From Prevotella micans DSM 21469 = JCM 16134 (GTDB lineage Bacteria > Bacteroidota > Bacteroidia > Bacteroidales > Bacteroidaceae), in NCBI RefSeq assembly GCF_000614105.1, contig NZ_BAKH01000012.1:1-52480 (forward strand): a stretch of DNA of 52,480 nucleotides. The letters run 5' to 3'. Under the pieces are notes generated by a model, which was given only the letters and a program-made list of their open reading frames with translations, had not been told where the DNA came from and did not search any database. Shown here piece after piece: positions 1 to 9,898 of this stretch (position 1 is the first letter of the stretch; each line of letters opens with the position of its first letter). Position numbers and translations under genes: made by a program.

Positions 1-653
1 TGCAGTTCGATTTACGAGGCACCGGACGGGTGAGGGAGTCATCGCAATTTGATTTGAGAAGCGCCGGGTGGTTGAGAGTGCCTTTGCAGTTCGATTTACG
101 AGGCACCGGATACCGATATAGTATTCAAGAAGTTATATAAAGAATTATCTGATAAGATTAGTTCTTTACAGAAATTCTGTAAAGACATAATTTGTAAGAA
201 AACTTATTTCAGGAATTTCTATAAAGATATATCTTAACCATATGATTGTTTCAAGATATTCTTTAAAGAGATTATTTATATAAATATCTATTTAATGAGA
301 CTATTTAATCTAATAAACTTAGAAGCTATATAATTCAAGAATTTCTATGAGATACTATTTAGTTAGGATAATTCTTTTAATAATCAATTTTTAATAACAT
401 TCTATATGTATATGTGTTTCAGTAATTTATATATACTACTAATCTCTATAATTATTTATTTCGATAAGTTCTGTAAAATACTATTTTATAAATCTATCTA
501 TTTAAATAATTGAATGAAAAGAATAATCAGTAACTTGCACTCCGAAAACACAACGCAACATATAGGGTAAGGGCGTTCACCGGCTAAAATCATAATGTGA
601 AGCAAGGATGAAGGGCGTTCACCGGCTAAAATCATAATGCGAAGCGAGGGTGA
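1..653. repeat. Non-coding array with 42-bp period
   Basis: No gene is visible here. A recurring motif sits at 2, 44 and 86 (GCAGTTCGATTT or a variant), then an AT-rich version starting TTCA or TTAC at 124, 166, 208, 250, 334, 418 and 460. Every step is 42 bp or 84 bp. Two near-identical 42-bp units follow at 570-611 and 612-653. The unit at 164-187 has a palindromic core with arms TCTTTACAGAA and TTCTGTAAAGA. The units diverge strongly in sequence and GC content while the period is kept. Positions were counted by hand. Confidence 0.85.
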
Positions 654-708
654 AAGGTTTTCTGACTGCGAGAATACGGTGCGTTTAAGAATAAAAACTG
701 TTAGAGAT

Positions 709-1584
709 ATGGAAACAACAAGTGTTTTGCCGAACCGAATTAAGATTAAGGGCTGTCATTGCTCGAAGTTTACGAATGGCTTTTATGTGACCTTTCACGT
801 ACGAATGTGTGACATCATTGCAAATGCCAACCGGGCACAGCTGAACATAAGCGACGAGATGATTAATGAGTGGCGAGCACTCGTGAACCAAGCACTCGTT
901 AAGGCACCGAAGCTAGAAGTGTTAGCAATCACGCGTGAACTGGCAGAAATAGACCGGAAACGCAAGAAACTCATCACCTACCTCTTCGAGATTGTGCGAA
1001 CACACTGCGTGTCGACAATCAGTAATCTGGCCGATTCGGCGCATAGTTTAGAGGTTATCGTGAGGAAATTCTCCGGTTTGCAAAAGCAGTCTAGAGAACA
1101 TAAAAATGCGATGATTCGGAGTATGGTTCAGGCGTTTAGAGAGAAGGCTGCCGATATGGCCATGCTAGGTATTACGGAGGTTGTCGACGACCTGGAACGG
1201 GTGAACGATGAATACGGAGCCACGGAAATACGCCGTGTCGACACGCGGCATGACTACACAGCTACGTATAAAATTCGTCCGAAGCTGGACGAGATTTATT
1301 CCGTTGCGATGCAGCACGTCACAGCCGCCTATGTGTTCGCCAAAACTGACGAAGAGAAGCGGTCGATTCTTGAGCTGGTGGCAAAGATTAACCATTATAT
1401 CTCTGATTTCCGTAGGACTTACAACGAGAGCATGGCACAGAAAAAACGACCGAGAAAGAAAGCAGACAATCAGGAAACGTTAGAGGATTATTCGGACGAG
1501 ATGCCCGAAGTCGAGCAAGATTCGGATGCGCCCAAATCGGATGACGCTATAGCGGAGAATGACGTGGCGGATGTGGTTATGTAG
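709..1584 (+). CDS. DUF6261-like hypothetical protein
   Basis: I do not recognise a function. The protein is about 291 residues from the ATG at 709; an upstream in-frame ATG at 637 would add 24 residues but lies inside the second 42-bp repeat unit, so 709 is preferred. It is helical and highly charged, with no signal peptide or membrane segment. Its C-terminal half (RPKLDEIY, then a helix ending in INHYISDFRRTYNESMAQ) recalls the Bacteroidetes DUF6261 family, and it ends in an acidic low-complexity tail. It appears monocistronic and converges with the deacetylase gene. The family assignment is from memory of the motif pattern and is tentative. Confidence 0.6.
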   Translation: METTSVLPNRIKIKGCHCSKFTNGFYVTFHVRMCDIIANANRAQLNISDEMINEWRALVNQALVKAPKLEVLAITRELAEIDRKRKKLITYLFEIVRTHCVSTISNLADSAHSLEVIVRKFSGLQKQSREHKNAMIRSMVQAFREKAADMAMLGITEVVDDLERVNDEYGATEIRRVDTRHDYTATYKIRPKLDEIYSVAMQHVTAAYVFAKTDEEKRSILELVAKINHYISDFRRTYNESMAQKKRPRKKADNQETLEDYSDEMPEVEQDSDAPKSDDAIAENDVADVVM

Positions 1585-1611
1585 GTGTGTTATACATCAG
1601 GTGGAGCAAGT

Positions 1612-2283
1612 TTACCGTCGATGTATACTATTTCGGAATTTGATAATATCGATGCCTGCTGCGGCCGGATTGTCGGCAAATGTTTTGAAGGCGTATCCTT
1701 GTTCTTTGAGCCACTGAAGCGATTCGGGCAGGGCGGTGCGCAGTTTATCGATGCTCTTAAGGGAGTCGTGAAAAGTTATGATGGAGCCGTTACGGGCGTA
1801 GCGCTTCACATTCTGTACAACGTCGTTGGCTGTGAGTAGTTTGGAGTAGTCGCGCGTGACGAGGTCCCACATCACGACTCGATAATTTCGTTTCACCCAC
1901 CTATAAACGGTGTGCCGCAGCCATCCGTGGGGCGGCCTGAAAAATGGCGTATCGAGTAGATTATTTGCTTCGGCTACGTCGACGGCATACGTTAGAGTCC
2001 AATGGCGGAACGAGCCCAGATGGTGGTAGGTGTGATTGCCCACAAGATGTCCGCGACGAAGCACTTCTTTATATATCTCGGGATATTTGCGCACATTGTC
2101 GCCCACCATGAAAAATATTGCTTTAGCGTTGAACTGGTCGAGCACATCGAGCACAAACGGTGTTGCCTCGGGAATCGGCCCGTCGTCGAATGTCAGATAA
2201 ACGGCTCGATCGTCGGCCGGCATTCTCCACAGTGCGTGCGGATAAAGCCAACGAAGAAATCGGGCGGGTTGTTCGATTATCAT
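1612..2283 (-). CDS. Polysaccharide deacetylase (NodB/CE4 family)
   Basis: A carbohydrate esterase family 4 protein of 223 residues, expected to remove N- or O-acetyl groups from a glycan using a divalent metal. Motif 1 is TFDDGP at residues 31-36 (the aspartates are base and metal ligand). Motif 2 is GNHTYHH near residue 85 with the two metal-binding histidines. Motif 3 is RPPHGW near residue 116, and a late FHD occurs near residue 171. There is no clear signal peptide, so a cytoplasmic or membrane-associated role is possible. It lies downstream of the DUF2723 gene in the same direction, with a terminator between them. The substrate cannot be read from the sequence. Confidence 0.93.
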   Translation of the reverse strand: MIIEQPARFLRWLYPHALWRMPADDRAVYLTFDDGPIPEATPFVLDVLDQFNAKAIFFMVGDNVRKYPEIYKEVLRRGHLVGNHTYHHLGSFRHWTLTYAVDVAEANNLLDTPFFRPPHGWLRHTVYRWVKRNYRVVMWDLVTRDYSKLLTANDVVQNVKRYARNGSIITFHDSLKSIDKLRTALPESLQWLKEQGYAFKTFADNPAAAGIDIIKFRNSIHRR

Positions 2284-2322
2284 CCTTTTTTGTTGAGTTG
2301 TTATTCGATTAATTAGGAGCTT

Positions 2323-2350
2323 GACAAGACACGGGGCCTGTCTCTATATA
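2323..2350. repeat. Degenerate copy of the GGACAGAC palindrome
   Basis: This stretch (GACAAGACACGGGGCCTGTC and a following CTATATA) resembles the two perfect 21-bp palindromes at 35358 and 35438, which carry arms GGACAGAC and GTCTGTCC. It lies just past the DUF2723 terminator. It suggests a dispersed REP-like element, here eroded. Confidence 0.45.
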
Positions 2351-2400
2351 AAAAATGAGCACGGAGGCTAACAATGTTTGTTTGCCACCATGCTCATTTA
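2351..2400 (-). terminator. Rho-independent terminator of the DUF2723 gene
   Basis: Read on the minus strand, arms AAATGAGCA and TGCTCATTT flank an inner GGTGGC/GCCTCC pairing and are followed by a run of T. It sits 20-70 bases past the stop codon of the DUF2723 gene and separates it from the deacetylase. Confidence 0.75.
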
Positions 2401-2420
2401 TTTTCGGCATGCTCAGTTGT

Positions 2421-5400
2421 TTATTGATTATCTATGGTGCCGCCGCGCATCGTGAAAGCTTGTACGTATCCGCTGAGCTGTTTGTAGTGGCTCGAGGCGA
2501 CTTTGCGATCAACCTTCTCTTCCTGGCGAATGAGCTCCATCATCATTTGCATGTACATCTTGCAGGTTGCCTGACTGATGTCGAAATAATGCTCGGGTAG
2601 CTGGAGATAGTATCCAATATATTGCGAGCTGGTTTTAATCATACTTTCGAGAATCTGCTTCGCCTTGGCGTTCTGCCCGAGTGAAGCGTAGGCCAGTGCC
2701 ATACCGTGGTCGCGCCCGAGGAGGAAGTTCAGCGGAACATTGTAGACGGGCACTTCTTTTTCGGCTTTCTTGAGCACCTTGATAGCTTCAGCTTTCTTGC
2801 CTTCATTGAGCAGCTGCAGGGCTAGTTGAGTCATTTCGCGACGGTGGGTGTAGCACATCCGCATGAGGGTTTCGTCGATGTAGATGCCCGGTCGTGAGAT
2901 GCCTCCCCATTTGAAGCGGTTCATCATGATGTCGTAGGATTTGGCCGTGTCGTAGTTCCCTCCATGTGTTGTGGTGAACGGTGTGATTCGGTTTGCGAAT
3001 CCTTCCTGAATGAAGTTATCACCCAGGTTCATGAAGTTTTCGGAACCTACGGTTATTGCCACGTAAAGCGGTCGAGTCCAATTGCAATTTGCAATCATTT
3101 CGAGCATCATGAGGTCGTTTTTGTAGAGTGCATCCTTACCAGCCAGAGAGATTATCATACGGTCGGGTATCGAATCGCCAGGAATCATCATTCCGCTTCG
3201 GCGCACAGCGTTCTTATCGATTGTCACGAAGACAGTGTCGGTGGGAATCACGTGCGTATTGGCTTCCTTTGAGCGCACCCAGTAACGAAGAATGTTCTTC
3301 AGTTCGAATGGTTCTTCGCCGAACTGTGCCTTGGCGGTCTTGGGGTCTTCCTTGTAGAAGTCGAGCACCTGCTTTTTGTAATCGGGTACCACGGGCACAT
3401 AGTCGTTCGTTCCGCTCACATATTCCAGTCTGGGCCAGCTAATCGGCACGCTCGGTGATGTGTAGGCCGGCCGACGCATCTGGTCGATATACCAATCGGC
3501 AGTGAGATAGGACAAGTTGCACACGCGCGAATCGAGTCGCACTCCCTCTACCTCTTGGTTATACCAGAGCGGGAAGGTGTCGTTGTCTCCGTTTGTGAAT
3601 ATGATTGGGTTACCGGTTTTCTGGAGCGAATTGAGGTAGTTCTGGCCGTAATCGCGACATGTGTAGCGATTTGAGCGGTCGTGGTCGTCCCAGGTTTGCG
3701 AGGCCATCTGTATAGGCACTAGCAGTCCGACTATCGATGCCAACGATGCGGCCACGATACCGGGGAGTTTGAGTTTCTTGGCCCAGTCATAGAGGGCAAC
3801 AATGCCCAAACCGCACCAAATTGCGAAGGCATAGAACGAGCCGGCATAAGCATAATCGCGTTCGCGCGGCTGACTCGGTGTTTGATTCAAATAAACAACG
3901 ATGGCCAAACCCGTCATGAAGAAAAGGAAGAACACAATCCAGAACTGCTGTATGCCGCGCTTACCACGCCATGCTTGCCAGAAAAGACCGAGCAGTCCGA
4001 GCAACAGCGGCAGACAATAGAACACATTGTGAGCCTTGTTATTCTTAAGCTCGTCGGGCATCTTGTTTTGGTCGCCGTATATGGCATTGTCTATAAACGA
4101 TATTCCGGTTATCCAGTTGCCATGTTCGGGTTCGCCATTACCTTGCAAATCGTTCTGTCGGCCGGCGAAATTCCACATGAAATAGCGCCAGTACATGAAG
4201 TTGCATTGATATGAGAAGAAGAATTTCAGATTCTCAAACTGCGTAGGAATCTTTGCTCCATCAACCTCACGACCTTTTATTCCGCCCATCCACTGTTCGT
4301 ATTGCGAGGTATGCGACACATCCCACATGCGAGGGAAGAACATGTTCTGCTGGTAAACCAGGTCTGACTTATGTCTCACCAGGAAGTAGGAATCCTTTTC
4401 ATCCTTCGAAGCCTTTTCCTTGCGCTGGTAAACCGGTGCACCCTCGGAGAATTTGTAATGCATACCGTCTTCGGCAACTGCACGTTGACTACTGTAGGCC
4501 TGTCCGTAGAGCAACGGACGTTCGCCATATTGGTCGCGACTCAGATAGCTTCCAAGCGTGAATATATCTTCGGGCGAGTTCTGATCCATCGGCGGGTTAG
4601 CGGTTGAACGAATAACCACCAGTGCATACGACGAATATCCGATGAGCAACATTAGCATGCATAGCAATGCTGTGTTTTTAAACCGTGCCGAAACCAGTGC
4701 AACATTGTTTTTCTTGTATTGAAGTAGAAAATAAACTATCGCGAGCACGATTATTCCAACGATGAATGCGCCCCAACCATAGCCGTAGAAGGGAATTCCA
4801 ATCAGCGCGAACGCAAGCAGGAAAGAGATGTTCGCCCGGCGCACGTTGTTTTGCCTGTAGGTTTCATAGATTGCCCATACGAACGAGGCAATCATCAGCA
4901 CTATATATATAATGGTGCCCGTGTTGAACGGCATGCCGAGTGTATTGGTGAAAAACAGTTCGAACCATCCGCCCACGGTTATGATGCCAGGTACAACGCC
5001 ATAGAGCACTACGGCCACTAGCACAATCGACATGCCAAGAGCCAGCATCGATCCTTTGAGATTGGCCTCGGGCACCCGCTTGTAGTAATAAACCAGTACG
5101 ATGGCCGGAATACACAACAAATTAAGAAGGTGAACGCCGATAGAAAGGCCCATCATGTAGGCAATAAGAACCAACCAGCGGTCGGAGTGCGGCTTGTCGG
5201 CATTGTCTTCCCATTTCAGAATGAGCCAGAATACAATAGCCGTGAAAGCCGACGAGTAAGCATAGACTTCACTCTCGACAGCCGAAAACCAAAACGTATC
5301 GCTGAAAGTATAAATCAAAGCTCCCACAAGAGCTGCGCCTTCTATAGCGATGAGTTTAGGCAACGAAACATCCTCTCCCTCGCGCACAATGAGCTTGCGA

Positions 5401-5702
5401 GCCAGATGCGAAATGGTCCAGAACAAGAACATGATGCATGTTGCCGAAAGCAATGCACTCATTGTGTTCATCATTCGTGCAACTTGCGAAGCATCGCTGG
5501 CGAAATGCGAAAAGAGATTTGCAGTGAGGGCGAAGAACGGAGACCCGGGAGGATGACCGATTTCGAGTTTATAACCTGTGGTGATAAATTCAGGACAGTC
5601 CCAGAAACTGGCTGTCGGTTCAATTGTCGAGCAATACACAAAGGCTGCAATGAGAAACGCGAGCCATCCAAGCGTACTGTCGACCAGCTTAAACTTTTTC
5701 AT
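2421..5702 (-). CDS. DUF2723 / GT117-type membrane glycosyltransferase
   Basis: A 1093-residue polytopic inner-membrane protein. Residues 34-39 (WDCPEF) and 49-55 (GHPPGSP) are the hallmark N-terminal loop of DUF2723, a GT-C fold family related to eukaryotic TMEM260, a protein O-mannosyltransferase. About a dozen hydrophobic segments follow in the N-terminal two thirds, then a soluble region, then helical repeats resembling TPRs (LQLLNEGKKAEAIKVLKKAE). The length is usual for the Bacteroidetes family. The likely role is transfer of a sugar from a lipid carrier to periplasmic or exported proteins, in keeping with O-glycosylation in this phylum. That role is family inference and no substrate is shown. 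It is divergent from nagB. Confidence 0.9.
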   Translation of the reverse strand: MKKFKLVDSTLGWLAFLIAAFVYCSTIEPTASFWDCPEFITTGYKLEIGHPPGSPFFALTANLFSHFASDASQVARMMNTMSALLSATCIMFLFWTISHLARKLIVREGEDVSLPKLIAIEGAALVGALIYTFSDTFWFSAVESEVYAYSSAFTAIVFWLILKWEDNADKPHSDRWLVLIAYMMGLSIGVHLLNLLCIPAIVLVYYYKRVPEANLKGSMLALGMSIVLVAVVLYGVVPGIITVGGWFELFFTNTLGMPFNTGTIIYIVLMIASFVWAIYETYRQNNVRRANISFLLAFALIGIPFYGYGWGAFIVGIIVLAIVYFLLQYKKNNVALVSARFKNTALLCMLMLLIGYSSYALVVIRSTANPPMDQNSPEDIFTLGSYLSRDQYGERPLLYGQAYSSQRAVAEDGMHYKFSEGAPVYQRKEKASKDEKDSYFLVRHKSDLVYQQNMFFPRMWDVSHTSQYEQWMGGIKGREVDGAKIPTQFENLKFFFSYQCNFMYWRYFMWNFAGRQNDLQGNGEPEHGNWITGISFIDNAIYGDQNKMPDELKNNKAHNVFYCLPLLLGLLGLFWQAWRGKRGIQQFWIVFFLFFMTGLAIVVYLNQTPSQPRERDYAYAGSFYAFAIWCGLGIVALYDWAKKLKLPGIVAASLASIVGLLVPIQMASQTWDDHDRSNRYTCRDYGQNYLNSLQKTGNPIIFTNGDNDTFPLWYNQEVEGVRLDSRVCNLSYLTADWYIDQMRRPAYTSPSVPISWPRLEYVSGTNDYVPVVPDYKKQVLDFYKEDPKTAKAQFGEEPFELKNILRYWVRSKEANTHVIPTDTVFVTIDKNAVRRSGMMIPGDSIPDRMIISLAGKDALYKNDLMMLEMIANCNWTRPLYVAITVGSENFMNLGDNFIQEGFANRITPFTTTHGGNYDTAKSYDIMMNRFKWGGISRPGIYIDETLMRMCYTHRREMTQLALQLLNEGKKAEAIKVLKKAEKEVPVYNVPLNFLLGRDHGMALAYASLGQNAKAKQILESMIKTSSQYIGYYLQLPEHYFDISQATCKMYMQMMMELIRQEEKVDRKVASSHYKQLSGYVQAFTMRGGTIDNQ

Positions 5703-5768
5703 TTATACTAAATATTTAAAGTGTGGCAAAGGTAATGGAATGTATACGTTTAATTGTGAACATCTGCT

Positions 5769-5776
5769 TACTTTTG
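5769..5776 (+). promoter_or_regulatory. Candidate -7 element upstream of nagB
   Basis: TACTTTTG matches the Bacteroidetes -7 consensus TAnnTTTG, about 88 bases before the nagB start. No good TTG -33 element lies at the expected 20-base distance, so this is tentative. A reverse match (CAAAGGTA, 5727-5734) could serve the divergent DUF2723 gene. Confidence 0.4.
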
Positions 5777-5863
5777 CGGCTGTCCGGAGCTACAGACGAC
5801 TCAAAATTCTAAGGCTCCGAGATTAAGTTTTATATCAACAAATAACTTCAAAATTTTATTGTT

Positions 5864-6652
5864 ATGCGATTAATTATCGAATCAGATTATGAGGGGCTGT
5901 CGAAATGGGCGGCCCGTTATGTTATTCGCCGTGTAAACGAGGCCAGCAATCGCCCTCGACCTTTCGTACTGGGATTGCCCACCGGCTCGTCGCCCGTTGG
6001 AATGTATGCCGAGTTGGTGCGAGCCTACAAAGCCGGCGAGGTTAGTTTCAAGAATGTTGTGACGTTCAACATGGACGAATATGTAGGATTGCCGGAAAAT
6101 CATCCCGAGAGCTATCATTCGTTTATGGCTAAGAATCTGTTCGACCACATCGATTGCCCGAAAGAGAATATCCATATTCTAAACGGTAATGCTCCCGACC
6201 TCAAGACCGAATGCGAGCATTATGAAGAAATGATTCGCGAGGCTGGAGGCGTCGATTTGTTCTTGGGCGGAATTGGCCCCGACGGACACATTGCTTTCAA
6301 CGAACCGGGCTCGTCATTGAATTCGCACACAAGGGTGAAGACTCTCACACGCGACACAATTATCGCTAATTCCAGATTCTTCGATAACGATGAGTCGAAA
6401 GTGCCTACGCACGCGCTCACCGTTGGCGTCGGGACGGTTATGGAGGCCCGCGAAGTTATGATTCTCGTGAACGGGCATCATAAAGCCGAGGCTCTGAAAG
6501 CAGCTGTAGAGGGTGGCGTTTCGCAGCGGTGGACAATAAGCGCCCTGCAAATGCACGAACACGGAATAATTGTGTGCGATGAGGCTGCAGTCGATAGACT
6601 CACAGTTGAAACCTATAGATATTTTAAAGACATCGAAAGGAATAATTTATGA
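5864..6652 (+). CDS. nagB: Glucosamine-6-phosphate deaminase
   Basis: Converts glucosamine-6-phosphate to fructose-6-phosphate and ammonia, feeding amino sugars into glycolysis. The 262-residue length is normal. FNMDEY places the catalytic Asp at residue 71. [13 protein letters not shown] at 135-147 gives Asp140, His142 and Glu147, equivalent to Asp141, His143 and Glu148 of the E. coli enzyme. The start ATG at 5864 gives a full N-terminus. The stop overlaps the next gene's ATG by four bases, so the two are translationally coupled. All catalytic residues are present, unlike the paralogous domain just downstream. Confidence 0.97.
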   Translation: MRLIIESDYEGLSKWAARYVIRRVNEASNRPRPFVLGLPTGSSPVGMYAELVRAYKAGEVSFKNVVTFNMDEYVGLPENHPESYHSFMAKNLFDHIDCPKENIHILNGNAPDLKTECEHYEEMIREAGGVDLFLGGIGPDGHIAFNEPGSSLNSHTRVKTLTRDTIIANSRFFDNDESKVPTHALTVGVGTVMEAREVMILVNGHHKAEALKAAVEGGVSQRWTISALQMHEHGIIVCDEAAVDRLTVETYRYFKDIERNNL

Positions 6653-8643
6653 TTAGGCTCAACCTTAGTTCGCAGATGGTGCTAAATAAGGTCTCGCCCG
6701 TGTTCTATCGTCCGTCGTCGGCTGTCGAACGCTCTGAAATTACCCGTTTCGAGAAAATAACAACCGATATCTTTCCATCTATCGAAGAGGGGGCGGAGAA
6801 CATCGCCGATAACATTGCCGAGGAAATCAAACACAAGCAACGCGAAGGAAAATATTGCGTGCTGGGACTCGGATCGGGCTCGTCGCTCACCCCGATTTTC
6901 AAGGAACTGATAAGACGATACGAGGCTGGCGAACTAAGTTTCAAGAATGTGATTGTTTTCAACGCCTATGAATATTTCCCCCTCACGGCCGAGAATCACA
7001 ATCGAAGCATAAACCAGCTCAAAGAAAGATTTCTAGACTTTGTGGACATCGAGCAGCAAAATATCTTCACGCCCGACGGGACCATCGCCCAAGACACCGT
7101 GCAGGAACATTGCCGACTCTACGAACAACGAATAAAAAGCTTCGGCGGGCTCGATGCAATTATCCTCGGAATAGGACGTATGGGAAACATCGCGACCAAC
7201 GAACCAGGCTCAAGTCAAACATCAACATCACGCCTTATCCTCATCGACAGCACCTCACGCGAGGAAATGAAAATGAGCTTCGGTTCGCAAGAAACCGTTC
7301 CGCCATGCTCCATAACGATGGGAATACAAACGATTCTCTCTGCCAAGAAAATTTTCCTCACTGCATGGGGCGATGAAAAAGCCGACATAATAAAAGAAAC
7401 CGTTGAAGGAAAAATAACCGACTCGGTGCCCGCATCGTTCCTGCAAACCCACAACGACGCACACGTAATCATCGATCTTCCCGCCGCATCACGCCTTACA
7501 CGCATAAGGCACCCATGGCTCGTTGCATCGTGCACGTGGACCGACAAGCTCGTGCGCTCGGCCCTCGTTTGGCTCTGTCAGCTAACGGGTAAGCCAATCC
7601 TAAAACTCACAAACAAAGATTACAACGAAAACGGACTGAGCGAACTCCTTGCACTCTACGGTTCGGCCTATAACGCCAATATCAAAATCTTCAACGACCT
7701 TCAACACACCATCACCGGATGGCCTGGCGGGAAGCCCGATGCCGACGACACACATCGGCCCGAACGCGCAAAGCCCTTCCCCAAACGCGTGATTGTGTTC
7801 TCACCACACCCCGACGACGACGTAATCTCCATGGGCGGAACTCTTAGGCGTCTCGTTCAGCAAGGACACGACGTACATGTGGCCTACGAAACATCGGGAA
7901 ACATCGCAGTGGGTGACGAGGAGGTGGTACGATTTATGCACTTCATCAACGGATTTAACCAGCTCTTCGACAACAACGAGGATAAGGTGATACGCGAGAA
8001 ATATCGAGAAATCAAATCATTCCTCAAGAATAAGAAAGAGGGTGACATCGACAGTCTCGACATCCGAACTATTAAGGGACTCATTCGTCGAGGTGAAGCT
8101 CGAACAGCCAGCACTTTCAACCAGATTCCGCTCGACCACGTGCACTTCCTCGACCTGCCTTTCTACGAGTCGGGCAAGATTGAAAAACTCCCCATGGGCG
8201 AGGCCGATGTAAACATTGTTCGCGAACTCATTGCCCACGTCGAGCCGAACCAAATCTACGTTGCCGGCGACCTGGCCGACCCTCACGGCACCCATCGCAA
8301 ATGCACCGACGCCGTGTTTGCTGCGCTCGACCTTGAGAAACAAGCCGGCGCAGCATGGCTAGCCGACTGCAAAGTATGGATGTATCGCGGCGCATGGGCC
8401 GAATGGGAAATCGAAAATATCGAGATGTGCGTTCCCATGAGTCCCGAGGAACTGTTGGCCAAGCGATATTCCATATTGAAACATCAAAGTCAGATGGAGA
8501 GTGCTCCTTTCCTCGGCAACGACGAGCGTCTGTTTTGGCAACGTTCTGAAGACCGCAACCGCGGCACCGCCAAACTCTACGACGACCTCGGCCTTGCCTG
8601 TTACGAAGCCATGGAGGCCTTTGTGGAATATAAACCCCTCTAA
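6649..8643 (+). CDS. NagB-like / PIG-L deacetylase fusion
   Basis: A 664-residue, two-domain protein. Residues 1 to about 370 align with NagB, but the catalytic Asp of FNMDEY is replaced (FNAYEY, Tyr107) and the Asp and His of GPDGH are Met178 and Asn180 (GRMGN); only Glu185 of the triad region is kept. Residues 380-650 are a PIG-L/LmbE-type zinc deacetylase: HPDDD at 387-391 and DPHGTH near 545 supply the metal ligands. This architecture is conserved in Bacteroidales genomes as I remember it. The deaminase half is probably catalytically dead and may bind a sugar phosphate for the deacetylase, for example an N-acetylglucosamine derivative. Coupling to nagB by ATGA overlap supports an amino-sugar role. 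Confidence 0.92.
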   Translation: MIRLNLSSQMVLNKVSPVFYRPSSAVERSEITRFEKITTDIFPSIEEGAENIADNIAEEIKHKQREGKYCVLGLGSGSSLTPIFKELIRRYEAGELSFKNVIVFNAYEYFPLTAENHNRSINQLKERFLDFVDIEQQNIFTPDGTIAQDTVQEHCRLYEQRIKSFGGLDAIILGIGRMGNIATNEPGSSQTSTSRLILIDSTSREEMKMSFGSQETVPPCSITMGIQTILSAKKIFLTAWGDEKADIIKETVEGKITDSVPASFLQTHNDAHVIIDLPAASRLTRIRHPWLVASCTWTDKLVRSALVWLCQLTGKPILKLTNKDYNENGLSELLALYGSAYNANIKIFNDLQHTITGWPGGKPDADDTHRPERAKPFPKRVIVFSPHPDDDVISMGGTLRRLVQQGHDVHVAYETSGNIAVGDEEVVRFMHFINGFNQLFDNNEDKVIREKYREIKSFLKNKKEGDIDSLDIRTIKGLIRRGEARTASTFNQIPLDHVHFLDLPFYESGKIEKLPMGEADVNIVRELIAHVEPNQIYVAGDLADPHGTHRKCTDAVFAALDLEKQAGAAWLADCKVWMYRGAWAEWEIENIEMCVPMSPEELLAKRYSILKHQSQMESAPFLGNDERLFWQRSEDRNRGTAKLYDDLGLACYEAMEAFVEYKPL

Positions 8644-8656
8644 CACGACACTATTC

Positions 8657-8718
8657 TATAATCTCCGGACGAGTAGGTGGGTAGATATATTTCTATCCGA
8701 ATGCTCGCCCGGATTATT
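8657..8718 (+). terminator. Long imperfect hairpin after the nagB operon
   Basis: Arms AATCTCCGGACGAG and CTCGCCCGGATT lie 15 bases past the stop codon and enclose a second small inverted repeat (GGTAGA/TCTATCC). There is only a short pyrimidine tract afterwards. It is probably the transcript end, though not a textbook terminator. 8719-8889 shows no gene. Confidence 0.5.
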
Positions 8719-8889
8719 CTCCCCCTACCCCACTAAAACAACTCTTCATAATCCCCATAAACATACGTGAGCAGTGTTAATCGGTAGTGAGATTGTTTCG
8801 AGCAACGTCTCCGTTTCAAGGATAGTTATACATAGTTTACAGACAAAAAATAACTATAAGAAAACTTTGCCCATATATCGCTTTTATCT

Positions 8890-9213
8890 TTAACCGCGAA
8901 TCATTGTGATGACCATCTTGAAGCGCACAGCAGCATTAACTGCATGACGAGCTCTGCTTGGAATGATGAAGCTTTCGCCCGATTTAACTACATGAATGGT
9001 ATCTTCGACCACCAGTTCCATCTCGCCTTCGAAAACGTAAAGCAGAGCATCATAGGGGGCAGTGTGTTCCGACAACCCTTGACCTGTATCGAAACTGAAC
9101 AATGTTACACTGCCCGAAGGATTATGAATCAGTTCCTTGCTCACAATGCCACCGTCGGCATAATCGATTAGTTCTTCTACACGGAATATTTTCCCTTTTT
9201 CAAACTTCCCCAT
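8890..9213 (-). CDS. Cupin-domain protein
   Basis: A 107-residue single cupin beta-barrel. SEHTAPYDALLYVFEGEME (residues about 48-66) corresponds to cupin motif 1, although the usual first pair of histidines is reduced to one His plus Tyr/Asp. SGESFIIPSRARHAV is motif 2 with its Pro and His. Such small cupins often act as sensors or isomerases in the cytoplasm; no substrate is inferable. It stands alone on the minus strand, divergent from the DMP19-like gene. Confidence 0.85.
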   Translation of the reverse strand: MGKFEKGKIFRVEELIDYADGGIVSKELIHNPSGSVTLFSFDTGQGLSEHTAPYDALLYVFEGEMELVVEDTIHVVKSGESFIIPSRARHAVNAAVRFKMVITMIRG

Positions 9214-9353
9214 AATTGATATTTATGTGTTTATAAATTGATTTCTTGCCCTCTTAGAATACAAAACAAGTGCCATAAATCAAGGTTTAAATTGTGTGGC
9301 AACAATTGTTATCCGGACGGTTCTTATACAAAACATATCTCATTGAAAAAAGC

Positions 9354-9361
9354 TACCTTTG
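9354..9361 (+). promoter_or_regulatory. Candidate -7 element for the DMP19-smpB operon
   Basis: TACCTTTG fits TAnnTTTG and lies 29 bases before the ATG at 9390. The -33 region has no TTG at exactly 20 bases, so support is moderate. Confidence 0.45.
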
Positions 9362-9389
9362 CCGCAATTGTTTTAGAAACTAACAGGTT

Positions 9390-9898
9390 ATGAAAGATAT
9401 AAAAATCAAAGACTCCTTACTTCGCGTATCATCTCAAAGAGGATTCGATGCTTTTGTGCAGGTTTTTGTGGACGCCATAAACAAATCTATAGATGGGAAT
9501 CTCACTCCCGATAGTATGCACCAGCTCTCAGCCGACCAGATTACTCTTCTCGGATGGAATTTTCTACGAAATGAAGTGCTAGAGGTGGATATATTCAACT
9601 TATTCACAACGGTTATGGCGAATTCATTTTCCACAATCCGTTTGGAGCAGCTATGCGTGCTTGGGGACTTGTTGAACTGGGCAAGCAGATTGTAAAGGCT
9701 GGGAAATATTATGAGCGTTATCGTGAAGAGATTGAACAGGATATGTCTTACGATGATTTCATGGCACTCTATGAACAAATGCCTGAATTCGATGACCTCG
9801 ACGATTATTTCGTCGAAAAAGAGGAACAATGGACCGAACAGATTGCCCAATATATCGACCAACACATAAATAACTTTGCAACTATCGAGAATGAATAA
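9390..9898 (+). pseudogene. DMP19 family (DUF4375-like) gene, one frameshift
   Basis: Two overlapping open frames together encode one protein of about 169 residues. The first frame runs to about 9584 and the second from there to 9898. Adding one G in the GGTGG tract at 9584/9585 restores a continuous reading through GGY-IQLIHNGYGEFIFHNP, the family's conserved glycine/aromatic core, into MRAWGL. The rest is acidic and helical (MPEFDDLDDYF). DMP19 is a DNA-mimic-type family; the function in Bacteroidales is unknown. The stop overlaps the smpB start by eight bases. It may be a real pseudogene or a one-base assembly error. Confidence 0.75.

Noticed and set aside
5130..5711. 193-residue plus-strand ORF
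   Set aside because: It is fully antisense to the DUF2723 gene, which has family motifs throughout; the ORF has none.
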